DNA of 64,000 nt from DASQPR01 sp963797605 (GTDB lineage Bacteria > Actinomycetota > Actinomycetes > Mycobacteriales > Micromonosporaceae), in NCBI GenBank assembly GCA_963797605.1, contig CAWCPX010000009.1, forward strand, positions 372,001 to 436,000, given 5' to 3'. Shown one piece after another: positions 37,136 to 45,454 of the stretch. Positions within the stretch are counted from its first letter, which is position 1. Every line of letters begins with the position of its first letter. Made by a program: the position numbers and the translations under genes. Under the pieces are notes generated by a model. That model was not told the origin of the DNA and searched no databases. It saw only the letters and a list, made by a program, of their open reading frames with translations.

Positions 37136-37846
37136 CTAGTGACGCAGGGTGGCCGGCGGAGTGGGGGCTCCGCCGGCCACCAGACCGCGAAGAAATTCCA
37201 GATCGACGCCGATGAGGCTGGGCACGATCGTCGCGGCGCCGCTCCTCGTGTCTTGAGTAGACAGGGATATTTCCGACGGTACGGCCAGCACGGCGCACCC
37301 GGCCCCGACCGCGCTCGCGATGCCCACGGGCGAATCCTCGACGGCCACGCAGTCCCCGATCGCGACGCCGAGTTTCGCGGCCGCCAGGCGGTAGGGCTCC
37401 GGGTTCGGCTTGCCGCGACTGACGTCGTCGTTGGTGATCGTCACATCGAAGTTGTGCCGGCCCATGGTGTCGAGCATGACCTCGGTGATCGGCCGTCCGG
37501 TCGCCGTGACCAGGGCGGTTTTCAGACCGGCGGCGCGTACGGCCGAGACGAGTTCCCGGGCGCCCGGCTGCCACGCGACCTCTTGCGCGAACAGCGCCTT
37601 GACTCGCGCTTCGAGCCACTCGCCGGCCGCCCGCTGATCTTCGCCGGGCCGGCCGATGTCGGTGAAAAGGATCTCCATGGCCTCGCGGGTGGTCGCGCCG
37701 AGCACGGCGCGCTCGCCTTCCGGCGACAGCGTGGCGCCGTAACGTGCGGCCAGATCGGTGAGCGCGGCCTGCCAGACTTTCTCACTGTCGACGAGGGTGC
37801 CGTCCATGTCGAAAAGCACCGCGGCCAGGCGAGCGGGTTGCGTCAT
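37136..37846 (-). CDS. HAD-superfamily phosphatase (beta-phosphoglucomutase-like)
   Basis: A 236-residue HAD with all motifs: I FDMDGTLVDSE, II VTATGRP, III GKPNPEPYRLAAAKLG, IV VEDSPVGI. The alpha-helical cap between motifs I and II makes it subclass I, as in beta-phosphoglucomutase and phosphoglycolate phosphatase; the substrate is probably a small sugar or polyol phosphate. Unlike the HAD at 13145, motif I is canonical. TAACCT seven bases before the ATG suggests a leaderless mRNA. Its last codons contain a 13-bp hairpin that can end transcription from both sides. Confidence 0.88.
   Translation of the reverse strand: MTQPARLAAVLFDMDGTLVDSEKVWQAALTDLAARYGATLSPEGERAVLGATTREAMEILFTDIGRPGEDQRAAGEWLEARVKALFAQEVAWQPGARELVSAVRAAGLKTALVTATGRPITEVMLDTMGRHNFDVTITNDDVSRGKPNPEPYRLAAAKLGVAIGDCVAVEDSPVGIASAVGAGCAVLAVPSEISLSTQDTRSGAATIVPSLIGVDLEFLRGLVAGGAPTPPATLRH
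37149..37180. terminator. Bidirectional hairpin inside the HAD 3' coding end
   Basis: A perfect 13-bp inverted repeat (GTGGCCGGCGGAG and complement, six-base loop) within the last ~15 codons of the HAD gene and 38 bases past the permease stop. It can terminate the ABC operon. Confidence 0.6.
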
Positions 37847-37853
37847 GACGTGC

Positions 37854-37859
37854 AGGTTA
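37854..37859 (-). promoter_or_regulatory. -10 box for the HAD gene at 37136
   Basis: TAACCT (reverse strand), seven bases before the ATG at 37846; the opposite-facing TACGTT at 37943 shares this ~110-base divergent region. Confidence 0.45.
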
Positions 37860-37942
37860 GCGATCACCGCCGGAGCCGGGCACGGCGCGTCCGGCTCAGC
37901 CGCCGCACAGGGCGCTCCCGGCCAACTCACAGACAATTCGGC

Positions 37943-37948
37943 TACGTT
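37943..37948 (+). promoter_or_regulatory. -10 box for the 124-residue protein gene
   Basis: TACGTT, six bases before the ATG at 37955. Confidence 0.45.
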
Positions 37949-37954
37949 GGGGCG

Positions 37955-38329
37955 ATGGAAGAACTCCGTGCCCGCCGCGTCGTCGATCGGCTGCGGGAGC
38001 GTGGCGTCGACGCCCACCTCAACCTCGCCCAAGCCTCCCAGTTCGGCGTGCGGGTCTCACTGCCCGACGGCCGCGAGGCGATCTGGGACGCTGACGGTGC
38101 CGCCGGTCTCGACGCCCAGGTGATGCGCGACGGCATGCTCGTCGGCCTCGTCGACGTGATCGACGGTTCCGAAGACTTCGACGAACCGGCGATCATCGAC
38201 GCGATCGCCCGAGCCGACTATGACAAGCCGATCGGCCGCATCCGCAAGACCGCTCCCCCGCCGGCCGCGCCGCTGCCGGTCGAGGGTGGTTTCTTCCGCC
38301 GCATGTTCGACGGTTTCCGCTACCGCTGA
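37955..38329 (+). CDS. Conserved small soluble protein
   Basis: A 124-residue protein with alternating strands and helices: MEELRARRVVDRLRERG, VRVSLPDGREAIWDAD, then MLVGLVDVIDGSEDFDEPAIIDAIARADYD, followed by a basic Pro-rich linker and an aromatic C-terminus (GGFFRRMFDGFRYR). I do not recognise a named family, though the composition and codon use look like an ordinary host gene. The charged, aromatic tail could contact a partner or membrane. It is followed by the convergent membrane-protein gene. Confidence 0.65.
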   Translation: MEELRARRVVDRLRERGVDAHLNLAQASQFGVRVSLPDGREAIWDADGAAGLDAQVMRDGMLVGLVDVIDGSEDFDEPAIIDAIARADYDKPIGRIRKTAPPPAAPLPVEGGFFRRMFDGFRYR

Positions 38330-38411
38330 GCCGCGACTCCGCCGGGGTGTCGCCCGCTGGGGCGACTTTCGGTGGCCCGAGCGACACAAACTCGCCCCGA
38401 TGACGTAGCTG

Positions 38412-38996
38412 TCACCGATCGCGTGTCACCGAGCCTGGCGTCTCCCACAGCAGTTCGAGGTCGACCACGGGGCTCGGCTCCACGATCGGCGGATCGGGCC
38501 GGCCGCCCGGCCGCGGAATCCGCGTCACACCGAAACAGACCGCGAAGCTGATCGCGACGGCGACAACGTCCGCCGCGGCCCGGCCGTAAAGGTTGGGGAT
38601 CCGCGCTTGGTGCACCGCCAGCACCAGGCCGACGGCCGCGGCGAGACTCGCACATGTCGCGAGGAACCAGTGCCGGGGCCGCTGCCGCCCCATCATGCTG
38701 ATGATCCAGACGGTGAACATGGCCAGCGTGATGCCGGCCAACGGCGGCACCTCACCCGGCAAGGGGCCGGATGCGAACAGGATCACCACGACCAGCGCGA
38801 TCATCATGAAGACGCAGCAGGCGAACGCCACGCCGGGGAAGCTCCGGGGCAACGGCCGACCGCGGTGGATGCCCAGGTCCGCCCAAGAACTGCGTCGCCA
38901 CCACGGCTTGACGCGCGCGGGAACCTCATCGGTCGTCACAGAAGCCGCCTTCGTCGAAACTGATCGCCACCGCAGATTGTGCGGCACGACGGCCAC
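38412..38996 (-). CDS. Four-helix membrane protein of unknown function
   Basis: Up to 194 residues with four predicted transmembrane helices: FPGVAFACCVFMMIALVVVILF, LAGITLAMFTVWIISMM, FLATCASLAAAVGLVLAV and AAADVVAVAISFAVCFGV. A cytoplasmic N-terminus with R/K-rich residues and an acidic-Pro tail are present. The start is uncertain: the ATG at 38996, or a GTG at 38939 giving VTTDEVPARVKPWW. No family recognised. Confidence 0.55.
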   Translation of the reverse strand: MAVVPHNLRWRSVSTKAASVTTDEVPARVKPWWRRSSWADLGIHRGRPLPRSFPGVAFACCVFMMIALVVVILFASGPLPGEVPPLAGITLAMFTVWIISMMGRQRPRHWFLATCASLAAAVGLVLAVHQARIPNLYGRAAADVVAVAISFAVCFGVTRIPRPGGRPDPPIVEPSPVVDLELLWETPGSVTRDR

Positions 38997-39095
38997 CGGC
39001 GCTGTCCCCCGAGCTGACCGAACTCAGGGTGAAAGGCAGGTGAATCCTCGACGATCCGGCACCCTGGGCTGGCAATCGGCCGGTTACGGCGGGCA

Positions 39096-39101
39096 TATTC
39101 T
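39096..39101 (+). promoter_or_regulatory. -10 box for efeO
   Basis: TATTCT, five bases before the ATG at 39107; spacing is slightly shorter than in the other leaderless genes. Confidence 0.4.
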
Positions 39102-39106
39102 CCGGC

Positions 39107-40270
39107 ATGCCCCACCGGATCCGCCTCGCCGGCCTGACCGTCGCCGCCACCGGCCTGACCCTTATCGCGGCCGGTCTGACCGCCTGCAGTGCGTCGCCGG
39201 CGCCGAAACTCGCGATCACGGTCAGCCGCGGCGCGTGCGGGTCGACGTGGCACGCGAGAGGCGGCAGCCAGACCTTCCAGGTCACCAACGGCGACATCGT
39301 CACGACCGAAGTGCAACTGACAGACCCACAGAGCGGCGGCGTGTACGCCGAGGTCGAATCCCTGGCCCCGAACGCGACCCGCCCGATGCTGGTGCGACTC
39401 GGCCACGGCACCTACCAGTTCCGGTGCTACCCCGAGGACAACGACGCCGTCAACGGCCCCGCCGAGCGCGTGACCACCGGGCCCGCCGTCGGCAGCGCGG
39501 CCGTGCGACCGGTGTCCAACCAGGACCTCGTGGGTGTCGTGAAGACGTACAGCGCCTATGTCGCCACGGGGCTCGGGACGCTCGCCGGAAAGGCGGCCAC
39601 GCTCCACACCACGCTCGTCCACGGCACCCGCGGTCGGGCTGAAGCGGCATGGCTCGACGCGAACCTGACGTACAACCGGCTCGGGGCCGCGTACGACACG
39701 TTCGGTGACTCCGGCGACGCGATCGACGGGCTCCCCGACGGGCTGCCCGGCGGCGTACGCGATCCGGACTTCACCGGTCTGCGCCGCATCGAATACGGAC
39801 TGTGGCACGGCGAAAGCCTCCCCAGCCTCGCCGCCCGTGCCGCGCAACTCCAGACCGACATCGCCCGCCTGCGCAAGCACTGGCCCACCGACCAGATCGA
39901 CCCCAACGACCTGCCGCTGCGGGCGCACGAGATCCTGGAGAACGCGCTGCAGTTCGAGCTGACCGGCAACGCCGACGAGGGCAGCGGCACCAGCCTCGCG
40001 ACCGCGCTCGCGAACGTCGACGGCACCCAGCACGTGCTCGACGCGCTGGAACCGGTGATGTCCACGCGCTACACCGCCTGGCCGACCCTCCCCGGCTACA
40101 TGGCAACCGCCCGCGCCGCGATCTCGGCCGCGCGGCGCCCCGACGGGTCCTGGACGCCCGTCGGTGACCTTCCGACTGCCGCTCGGCAGCGGATCGACGC
40201 GGCGGTGGGCGGGCTGCTCGAAGCGCTCGCCCCCATCGCCGCCATCGGAGATGTGAGGCGGGAACAGTGA
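39107..40270 (+). CDS. efeO: Iron-uptake lipoprotein EfeO (cupredoxin + imelysin M75)
   Basis: A 387-residue protein. The signal peptide ends in a lipobox (L-T-A-C, residues 24-27), predicting an extracellular lipoprotein. Residues ~35-125 form a cupredoxin domain (VTNGDIVTTEVQLTD, then YQFRCYPEDN), and ~140-385 the M75 imelysin domain with the HEILENALQFELTG helix. The imelysin GxHxxE motif reads G-L-R-R-I-E-Y-G-L-W here, so the His is Arg. EfeO is thought to bind iron for the EfeU permease; efeU is absent on either side. The stop overlaps efeB by four bases. Confidence 0.85.
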   Translation: MPHRIRLAGLTVAATGLTLIAAGLTACSASPAPKLAITVSRGACGSTWHARGGSQTFQVTNGDIVTTEVQLTDPQSGGVYAEVESLAPNATRPMLVRLGHGTYQFRCYPEDNDAVNGPAERVTTGPAVGSAAVRPVSNQDLVGVVKTYSAYVATGLGTLAGKAATLHTTLVHGTRGRAEAAWLDANLTYNRLGAAYDTFGDSGDAIDGLPDGLPGGVRDPDFTGLRRIEYGLWHGESLPSLAARAAQLQTDIARLRKHWPTDQIDPNDLPLRAHEILENALQFELTGNADEGSGTSLATALANVDGTQHVLDALEPVMSTRYTAWPTLPGYMATARAAISAARRPDGSWTPVGDLPTAARQRIDAAVGGLLEALAPIAAIGDVRREQ

Positions 40271-41487
40271 CCGGTCGGCGGGCATTCCTCCGTGGCGCGA
40301 TCGGAGCCGGCATCGCCGGTGTGGCCGTCGGCGCGGCAGCCGGATCGGGGATCACGGCGGCGTACGCCGGTTCCGACGACGCCACCGCGCTGCCCGGCAG
40401 CGTGCCGTTCCACGGTGCCCGGCAGGCCGGCATCACCACGCCGCAGCAGCCGCACGCGACCACGCTCTCCCTGGACCTCCAGGTCGCGAACAAGACCGGG
40501 CTCACCGACCTGTTCCACACGATCACCGAGCGCGTCCGGTTCCTGACCGCCGGCGGTACGCCACCCGACGCCGGCATCGCGACACCGCCGACCGACTCCG
40601 GGTTGCTCGGCCCGGAGGTGCCCGCCGACCGGCTGACCGTCACGCTCGGTGTCGGCGCGTCGCTGTTCGACGGCCGTTTCGGGCTCGCGAGCCGTAAACC
40701 CGCCGGCCTCACGCCGATGCCGACGTTCGGCGACGACCACCTGGTGCCGTCACAGTGCCACGGCGACATCAGCCTGCAGGTGTGTGCCGACAACCGGGAC
40801 ACCGTCGCGCATGCCCTGCGCGAGATCGCCCGGGCCACCAGGGGTGCGATGCAGGTGCGGTGGCGGGTAGACGGATTCACGTCCAAGCCCCGACCGGCCG
40901 GCGCGCAACGCAACCTGCTCGGTTTCAAGGACGGCACCTCCAACCTGCAAACCGTCGACACGGCGGCACGTGATCGGCTCATCTGGCTCGACGGCTCGAC
41001 ACCACTGTGGACCGGAGCCAGCTTCCAGGTCATCCGTACCATTCGCATGCTCGTCGAATTCTGGGATCGGATCTCCATCTCCGAACAGGAGAACCTGATC
41101 GGGCGGCGGCGCGACACCGGTGCCCCGATGGACGGCAACCACGAGACCGACACGCCCAGCTTCGCGGCCGACCCGCTCGGCGCCGCGACGCCGCTGACCA
41201 GCCACATCAGACTCGCGAACCCGCGCACCCCGGAATCGGACGCGAGCCGGATCCTGCGCCGGCCCTACAACTACGACCGCGGCATGGACAGCAACGGGAA
41301 CCTCGACATGGGCCTGCTGTTCATCAGCTACCAGGCCAACCTGCAGAAGCAGTTCGAGGCCGTCCAGAAACGGCTGGCCGGCGAGCCGCTCGTGGACTAC
41401 ATCCAGCCGACCGGAGGCGGATATTTCATCGCGCTTCCGGGCGTCCGCGATGAAGCCGACACATTCGGCAGCGCACTCCTGGCCTGA
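40267..41487 (+). CDS. efeB: Dyp-type haem peroxidase EfeB, Tat-exported
   Basis: A 406-residue peroxidase starting with a twin-arginine signal (T-G-R-R-A-F-L-R-G followed by a hydrophobic stretch and A-Y-A). The DyP motif G-F-K-D-G-T-S-N lies near residue 219, and a His (S-H-I-R-L) near residue 315 is the expected proximal haem ligand. EfeB acts outside the membrane and oxidises Fe2+ or removes iron from haem for the EfeUOB system. Its export needs TatA and TatC, encoded at 15-16 kb. The GTG start overlaps the efeO stop. No efeU gene is visible in the window. Confidence 0.9.
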   Translation: MTGRRAFLRGAIGAGIAGVAVGAAAGSGITAAYAGSDDATALPGSVPFHGARQAGITTPQQPHATTLSLDLQVANKTGLTDLFHTITERVRFLTAGGTPPDAGIATPPTDSGLLGPEVPADRLTVTLGVGASLFDGRFGLASRKPAGLTPMPTFGDDHLVPSQCHGDISLQVCADNRDTVAHALREIARATRGAMQVRWRVDGFTSKPRPAGAQRNLLGFKDGTSNLQTVDTAARDRLIWLDGSTPLWTGASFQVIRTIRMLVEFWDRISISEQENLIGRRRDTGAPMDGNHETDTPSFAADPLGAATPLTSHIRLANPRTPESDASRILRRPYNYDRGMDSNGNLDMGLLFISYQANLQKQFEAVQKRLAGEPLVDYIQPTGGGYFIALPGVRDEADTFGSALLA

Positions 41488-41611
41488 CGCGGCCGGCTTC
41501 ACCATCGGTTCACGTAACGTTCGGTCGCCCTTCCGACCGATGCCGCCGCTCTGCCCGCCGGACCCGACAGTGTGCGAAACGCAAACGCTGTCACAGCTCT
41601 GGAGGCGCACG

Positions 41612-43241
41612 GTGGGCATCAGGCCCGGAACTTGGAATGCAAAGACGCGCTACGCGTCGCTGATCGTCGGCGGCGCCGCGCTTGTATTGGTCGCGGCGTC
41701 GGGCACGGTCTGGGCGCAGGGCGCGAAGGACACGCCGGCACACCACAAGCCGGTCGTCACGGCGACGCCGATCAAGCACCTCGTCGTCATCTTCGACGAG
41801 AACATCTCGTTCGACCACTACTTCGGCACCTACCCGAAGGCCGCGAACACCGACGGCACGACCTTCACGGCGGCCAAGGACACGCCGAAGATCAACGGCC
41901 TCACCACGCAAGCTGCTCACGAAGAACCCGAACGCGTTCAACCCGACGCGGCTCACCCCGTCAGCAGGCACTGACCTGCGACCAGAACCACGGGTACGGC
42001 GCGGAGCAGAAGGCCTACGACAACGGCAAGGCCGACAAGTTCGTCGAGTTCACCGAGACCGACAAGTGCACCGGCCAGCCGATCCTCTACGGCCAGCCCG
42101 GTCTCGTCATGGACTACTACGACGGCAACACCGTCACCGGTCTGTGGAACTACGCGCAGCACTACGCGATGAGCGACAACTCGTTCGACACGGTCTTCGG
42201 TCCGTCGTCGCCGGGCGCGCTCAACCTGGTCTCCGGCCAGACGCACGGCGTGCAGGCCGTCGACTCGGTCACACACCTGCCGGTCACCGACGCCTACACC
42301 TCGGTGTCGCCGGACAAGAACGGCGTCGGCACGGTCATCAACGACCCCGACCCGGCGTGGGACGACTGCTCCGACAGCAACCACACGTCGAAGAACGCGC
42401 TCGCGGCCATGCAGGGCCAGAACATCGGTGACCTGCTCAACAAGCGCGGCGTCACGTGGGGCTGGTTCCAGGGCGGCTTCGCGCCGACCGACGACCGCGG
42501 GCGGCTACTCCGTCTGCGGCGCGACCCACACGAACGTCGGCGGCAACTCGGTCGTCGACTACAGCCCGCACCACAACCCGTTCGAGTACTACCAGTCGAC
42601 GGCGAACCCGCACCACCTGCCGCCGTCGTCGGTCGCCGCGATCGGTCACACCGACCAGGCCAACCACGAGTACGACCTGACCGACTTCCAGCAGGCGCTC
42701 ACGGCGAACAACCTGCCGGCGGTCAGCTTCCTGAAGGCCCCGGAGTACCAGGACGGTCACGCGCGGCTACTCGGACCCGCTCGACGAGCAGACGTTCCTC
42801 GTGAACACGATCAACTCGCTGGAGAAGTCGAAGCAGTGGTCGTCGACCGCGGTCGTCATCGCCTACGACGACTCCGACGGCTGGTACGACCACGTCACGC
42901 CGGCGATCACGCACGGCTCCCAGGACGCGACGAACGACCAGGCGGGCCTCTGCGGCAACGCGAAGGTCGCCGGTGGCTTCCAGGACCGCTGTGGCAACGG
43001 CCCGCGGACGCCGCTGCTCGTGATCAGCCCCTACGCCAAGTCGAACTTCGTCGACCACACGAAGACCGACCAGACCTCGGTCCTGAAGTTCATCGAGGAC
43101 AACTGGTTCACCGGTCGCATCGGCAACAAGTCGTTCGACGCGGACGCCAACTCGATCTCGAGCATGCTGTCGTTCTACTCCCGGCCGAACGTCAAGCCGG
43201 TGATCCTGAACCCGACCACGGGTGCGGTCGTCTCCCACTAG
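41612..43241 (+). CDS. Secreted phosphoesterase family protein (phospholipase C/acid phosphatase-like, four frameshifts)
   Basis: About 541 residues after bridging four inserted bases (near 41912, 41965, 42502 and 42764). A signal-anchor lies at residues ~14-34 (SLIVGGAALVLVAASGTVWA). The phosphoesterase (PF04185) signature is HLVVIFDENISFDHYFGTYP; later come NHGYGAEQK, DNSFDTVFGPSSPGALNLVSG, FLKAPEYQDGH, AYDDSDGWYDHV and PRTPLLVISPYAKSNFVDH, giving the metal-binding D/E/H set. The family hydrolyses phosphodiesters or monoesters of lipids. GTG start at 41612 with GGAGG six bases before it. A strong terminator follows. Confidence 0.85.
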
Positions 43242-43258
43242 GCATTACCCATATAGAG

Positions 43259-43292
43259 CGGTCCCGGTGGCGTTGGGTTGCCACCGGGACCG
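43259..43292 (+). terminator. Terminator after the phosphoesterase gene
   Basis: A perfect 13-bp inverted repeat (CGGTCCCGGTGGC and complement) with an eight-base loop, 17 bases past the stop, followed by TCTCGTTTGTC. It may serve purU from the other side. Confidence 0.8.
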
Positions 43293-43345
43293 TCTCGTTT
43301 GTCGCGTCTCGCCGCCTAGCTGGAGACCGCGTCAGCGGAAGACCA

Positions 43346-44206
43346 TCAGTGGAAGACCACGGTCCGGTGGCCGTTGAGCAGGACGCGGCTCTCCGTGTGC
43401 CATCGCACCGCCCGGGCGAGCGCCTGGCATTCGACGTCGCGGCCCAGGGCTGTCACCTCGGCCGCGCTCATGCCGTGGTTCACCCGGGCGACCTCCTGCT
43501 CGATGATCGGCCCCTCGTCGAGTTCCGCGGTCACGTAATGAGCGGTGGCACCGACGAGTTTCACGCCGCGCGCGTGCGCCTGGTGGTAGGGCCGGGCACC
43601 CTTGAAACTCGGCAGCATCGAGTGGTGGATGTTGATCGCGCGGCCTTCGAGTTGCTTGCAGAGATCGTCGGAGAGCACCTGCATGTAGCGGGCGAGCACC
43701 ACGAGATCGACGCCGAGATCGCGGACGAGTTCCATGAGCGCCGCCTCGGCTTGCGGCTTCGTTTCGGCGGTCACTGGAATGTGGTGGAACGGCACGCCGT
43801 AGCCGACGGCCAGCGGCTCGAACGCCCGATGATTCGACACGATCCCGACGACGTCGATATTGAGTCCGCCGACGGAACTGCGGAACAGAAGATCGTTCAA
43901 ACAATGACCATACGTGCTGACCATGATGAGTACGCGCTGTCGCACACTCGCGTCCACGAGCCGCCACACCATTCCGAAGCGCACCGTGACCTCGGTGAAC
44001 TGCCGGCGCAGCGCCTCGATGTCGCGCGGCTGCCCGTCAGTCGGCCCGAACTGCACCCGCATGAAGAAGGTGCCGCTCTCCGGGTCGCCGAACTGCTGGC
44101 TCTGCGCGATGTTGCAACCCTGCTCGACGAGGACCTGGGACACGGCGTAGACGATGCCGGGCACGTCGGGGCAGGACAACGTCAATACGAAATCTGTTCC
44201 GGTCAC
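43346..44206 (-). CDS. purU: Formyltetrahydrofolate deformylase PurU
   Basis: A 286-residue two-domain enzyme: an N-terminal ACT domain (residues ~5-85; VLTLSCPDVPGIVYAVSQVLVEQG) and a C-terminal formyl-transferase fold with the catalytic motif N-I-H-H-S-x-L-P-x-F and the Asp in the DEGPIIEQ segment. It hydrolyses 10-formyl-THF to formate and THF, balancing one-carbon pools and supplying formate for PurT. GTG start at 44206. Upstream lies the divergent... none: the next gene, a lipoprotein, is on the same strand, ~60 bases away. Confidence 0.93.
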   Translation of the reverse strand: MTGTDFVLTLSCPDVPGIVYAVSQVLVEQGCNIAQSQQFGDPESGTFFMRVQFGPTDGQPRDIEALRRQFTEVTVRFGMVWRLVDASVRQRVLIMVSTYGHCLNDLLFRSSVGGLNIDVVGIVSNHRAFEPLAVGYGVPFHHIPVTAETKPQAEAALMELVRDLGVDLVVLARYMQVLSDDLCKQLEGRAINIHHSMLPSFKGARPYHQAHARGVKLVGATAHYVTAELDEGPIIEQEVARVNHGMSAAEVTALGRDVECQALARAVRWHTESRVLLNGHRTVVFH

Positions 44207-44265
44207 GTGCGTCGCTCATTCATCGACCCATTATGACTAATTATGTCGGTACGTGACGCTGACCC

Positions 44266-44757
44266 TCAGTCCTGCGTGGTCCCCGGCATGGCGACGCGCC
44301 GCACGATCACCCGGCCGGGCCCGTAGAGGCCGTCGAAGACCCCCTGTGCCCGTATGACCATGTCGGTAGGCAACGTGACGGATCGGGTGCAGGTGCCGGG
44401 CATCAGCGTGACGAAGACCGTACCGGTCGAGGTGTCGGGTCCCCAGAAACTCATGAAGACGCCGGAACGCGCCAGCAGGCCCGAGTCGCCGGCGATGCGA
44501 TGCGTAAGGGCGTCTAGAGCGGAGCCGATGTCCGAGGCACTCGCCGTCGGCACGGGCGGCGCGGTGGCCACGGGATAGGTCGACGGAGGCGCCGATGGGT
44601 CCCGGGTGGGCTGGACGTCATAGACCGGCGGCCGTTTCGTCGCACACGCTGGCAGCGCCGCAGCCGCCGAATCCGAGCTGCAGGCTCCCGCGGTCGCGAC
44701 GACCATCAGCAGCGCGGCACCGACTGGCAGTCGACCGAGCTTTCGCGTGCGTGCCAT
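44266..44757 (-). CDS. Predicted lipoprotein of unknown function
   Basis: A 163-residue product with a signal peptide (RKLGRLPVGAALLMVVATAG) and a lipobox-like A-G-A-C at residues 23-26, then a Ser/Ala/Pro-rich linker (residues 27-75) and a compact C-terminal domain (VFMSFWGPDTSTGTVFVTLMPGTCTRSVTLP). It is probably exposed at the cell surface. A second cysteine pair could form a disulfide. I do not recognise the domain. The in-frame ATG 18 codons further upstream would put the signal peptide too far in. Confidence 0.65.
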   Translation of the reverse strand: MARTRKLGRLPVGAALLMVVATAGACSSDSAAAALPACATKRPPVYDVQPTRDPSAPPSTYPVATAPPVPTASASDIGSALDALTHRIAGDSGLLARSGVFMSFWGPDTSTGTVFVTLMPGTCTRSVTLPTDMVIRAQGVFDGLYGPGRVIVRRVAMPGTTQD

Positions 44758-44858
44758 GCGTAACCCCCGAAAATCGGCTATCGGCCCTCGCTGCAGCGTC
44801 ACATGTGTCATCCCATCGCGACATCGACCGTGTGTCGCAATCGCGATGTACTCGTGAG

Positions 44859-44864
44859 TAACAT
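44859..44864 (+). promoter_or_regulatory. -10 box for the thioesterase-like gene
   Basis: TAACAT, exactly six bases before the ATG at 44871. Confidence 0.5.
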
Positions 44865-44870
44865 GCGGGC

Positions 44871-45320
44871 ATGACCGCCAGCATCGGCGAGAGCCTGCTC
44901 GCCACCGTCCCGTTCGCCCGCACGCTCCGCATCGAGTTCGCCGACATCGACCCCACCCGAGCCATCGCGCGCCTCACCGACATTCCCGAGCACCGCAATC
45001 ACGTCGGCGGCCCGCATGCCGGCGCGATCTTCTCGCTCGGCGAGAGCGCGAGTGGCGCGATCATGCTCGCCGCCTTCGGCGATCAGTTGGAGCGGGCCGT
45101 GCCGCTCGCCGTCAGCGCGCAGATCTCCTACCGCAAACTCGCGATGGGCCCGATCACCGCGACCGCCACGCTCGACCGGCCACGAGCCGAGGTCATCGCC
45201 GCGCTCGACGCCGGCGATCGGCCGGAATTCCCGGTCGAGGTGAAGCTGACCCGCGAGGACGGCGACGTGGTCGCGACCATGACCGTCATGTGGACGCTTC
45301 GCCCCCACCGCGCCGCCTGA
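44871..45320 (+). CDS. Hotdog-fold thioesterase-like protein (DUF4442/PaaI type)
   Basis: A 149-residue protein with the hotdog layout: FADIDPTRAIARLTDIPEHRNHVGGPHAGAIFSLGESASG spans residues 24-63 and contains the conserved H-x-x-x-x-G-x-x-H-A-G loop with the central helix after it. A following strand (AVSAQISYRKLAMGPITATATL) and the C-terminal strand (VATMTVMWTLRP) close the sheet. Such proteins hydrolyse acyl-CoA thioesters or act as non-catalytic binders. The substrate is unknown. PAC2 follows in the same direction after ~130 bases. Confidence 0.78.
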   Translation: MTASIGESLLATVPFARTLRIEFADIDPTRAIARLTDIPEHRNHVGGPHAGAIFSLGESASGAIMLAAFGDQLERAVPLAVSAQISYRKLAMGPITATATLDRPRAEVIAALDAGDRPEFPVEVKLTREDGDVVATMTVMWTLRPHRAA

Positions 45321-45441
45321 CTCCCCTCCGCCGCCATGCCCCGCGTCTTCCGCCGGACCGCCTGACACCGCCCGTGGCCCGGCGCCGCGCCGTCGAGCGC
45401 GCTCGGGCCGGGCCATACGGGCCGAGCGGGCAAGAAACACG

Positions 45442-45447
45442 TAGGGT
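45442..45447 (+). promoter_or_regulatory. -10 box for the PAC2 gene
   Basis: TAGGGT, seven bases before the GTG at 45455. A purine-rich GGTGGGAG also overlaps, so a ribosome-site role cannot be excluded. Confidence 0.4.
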
Positions 45448-45454
45448 GGGAGTC

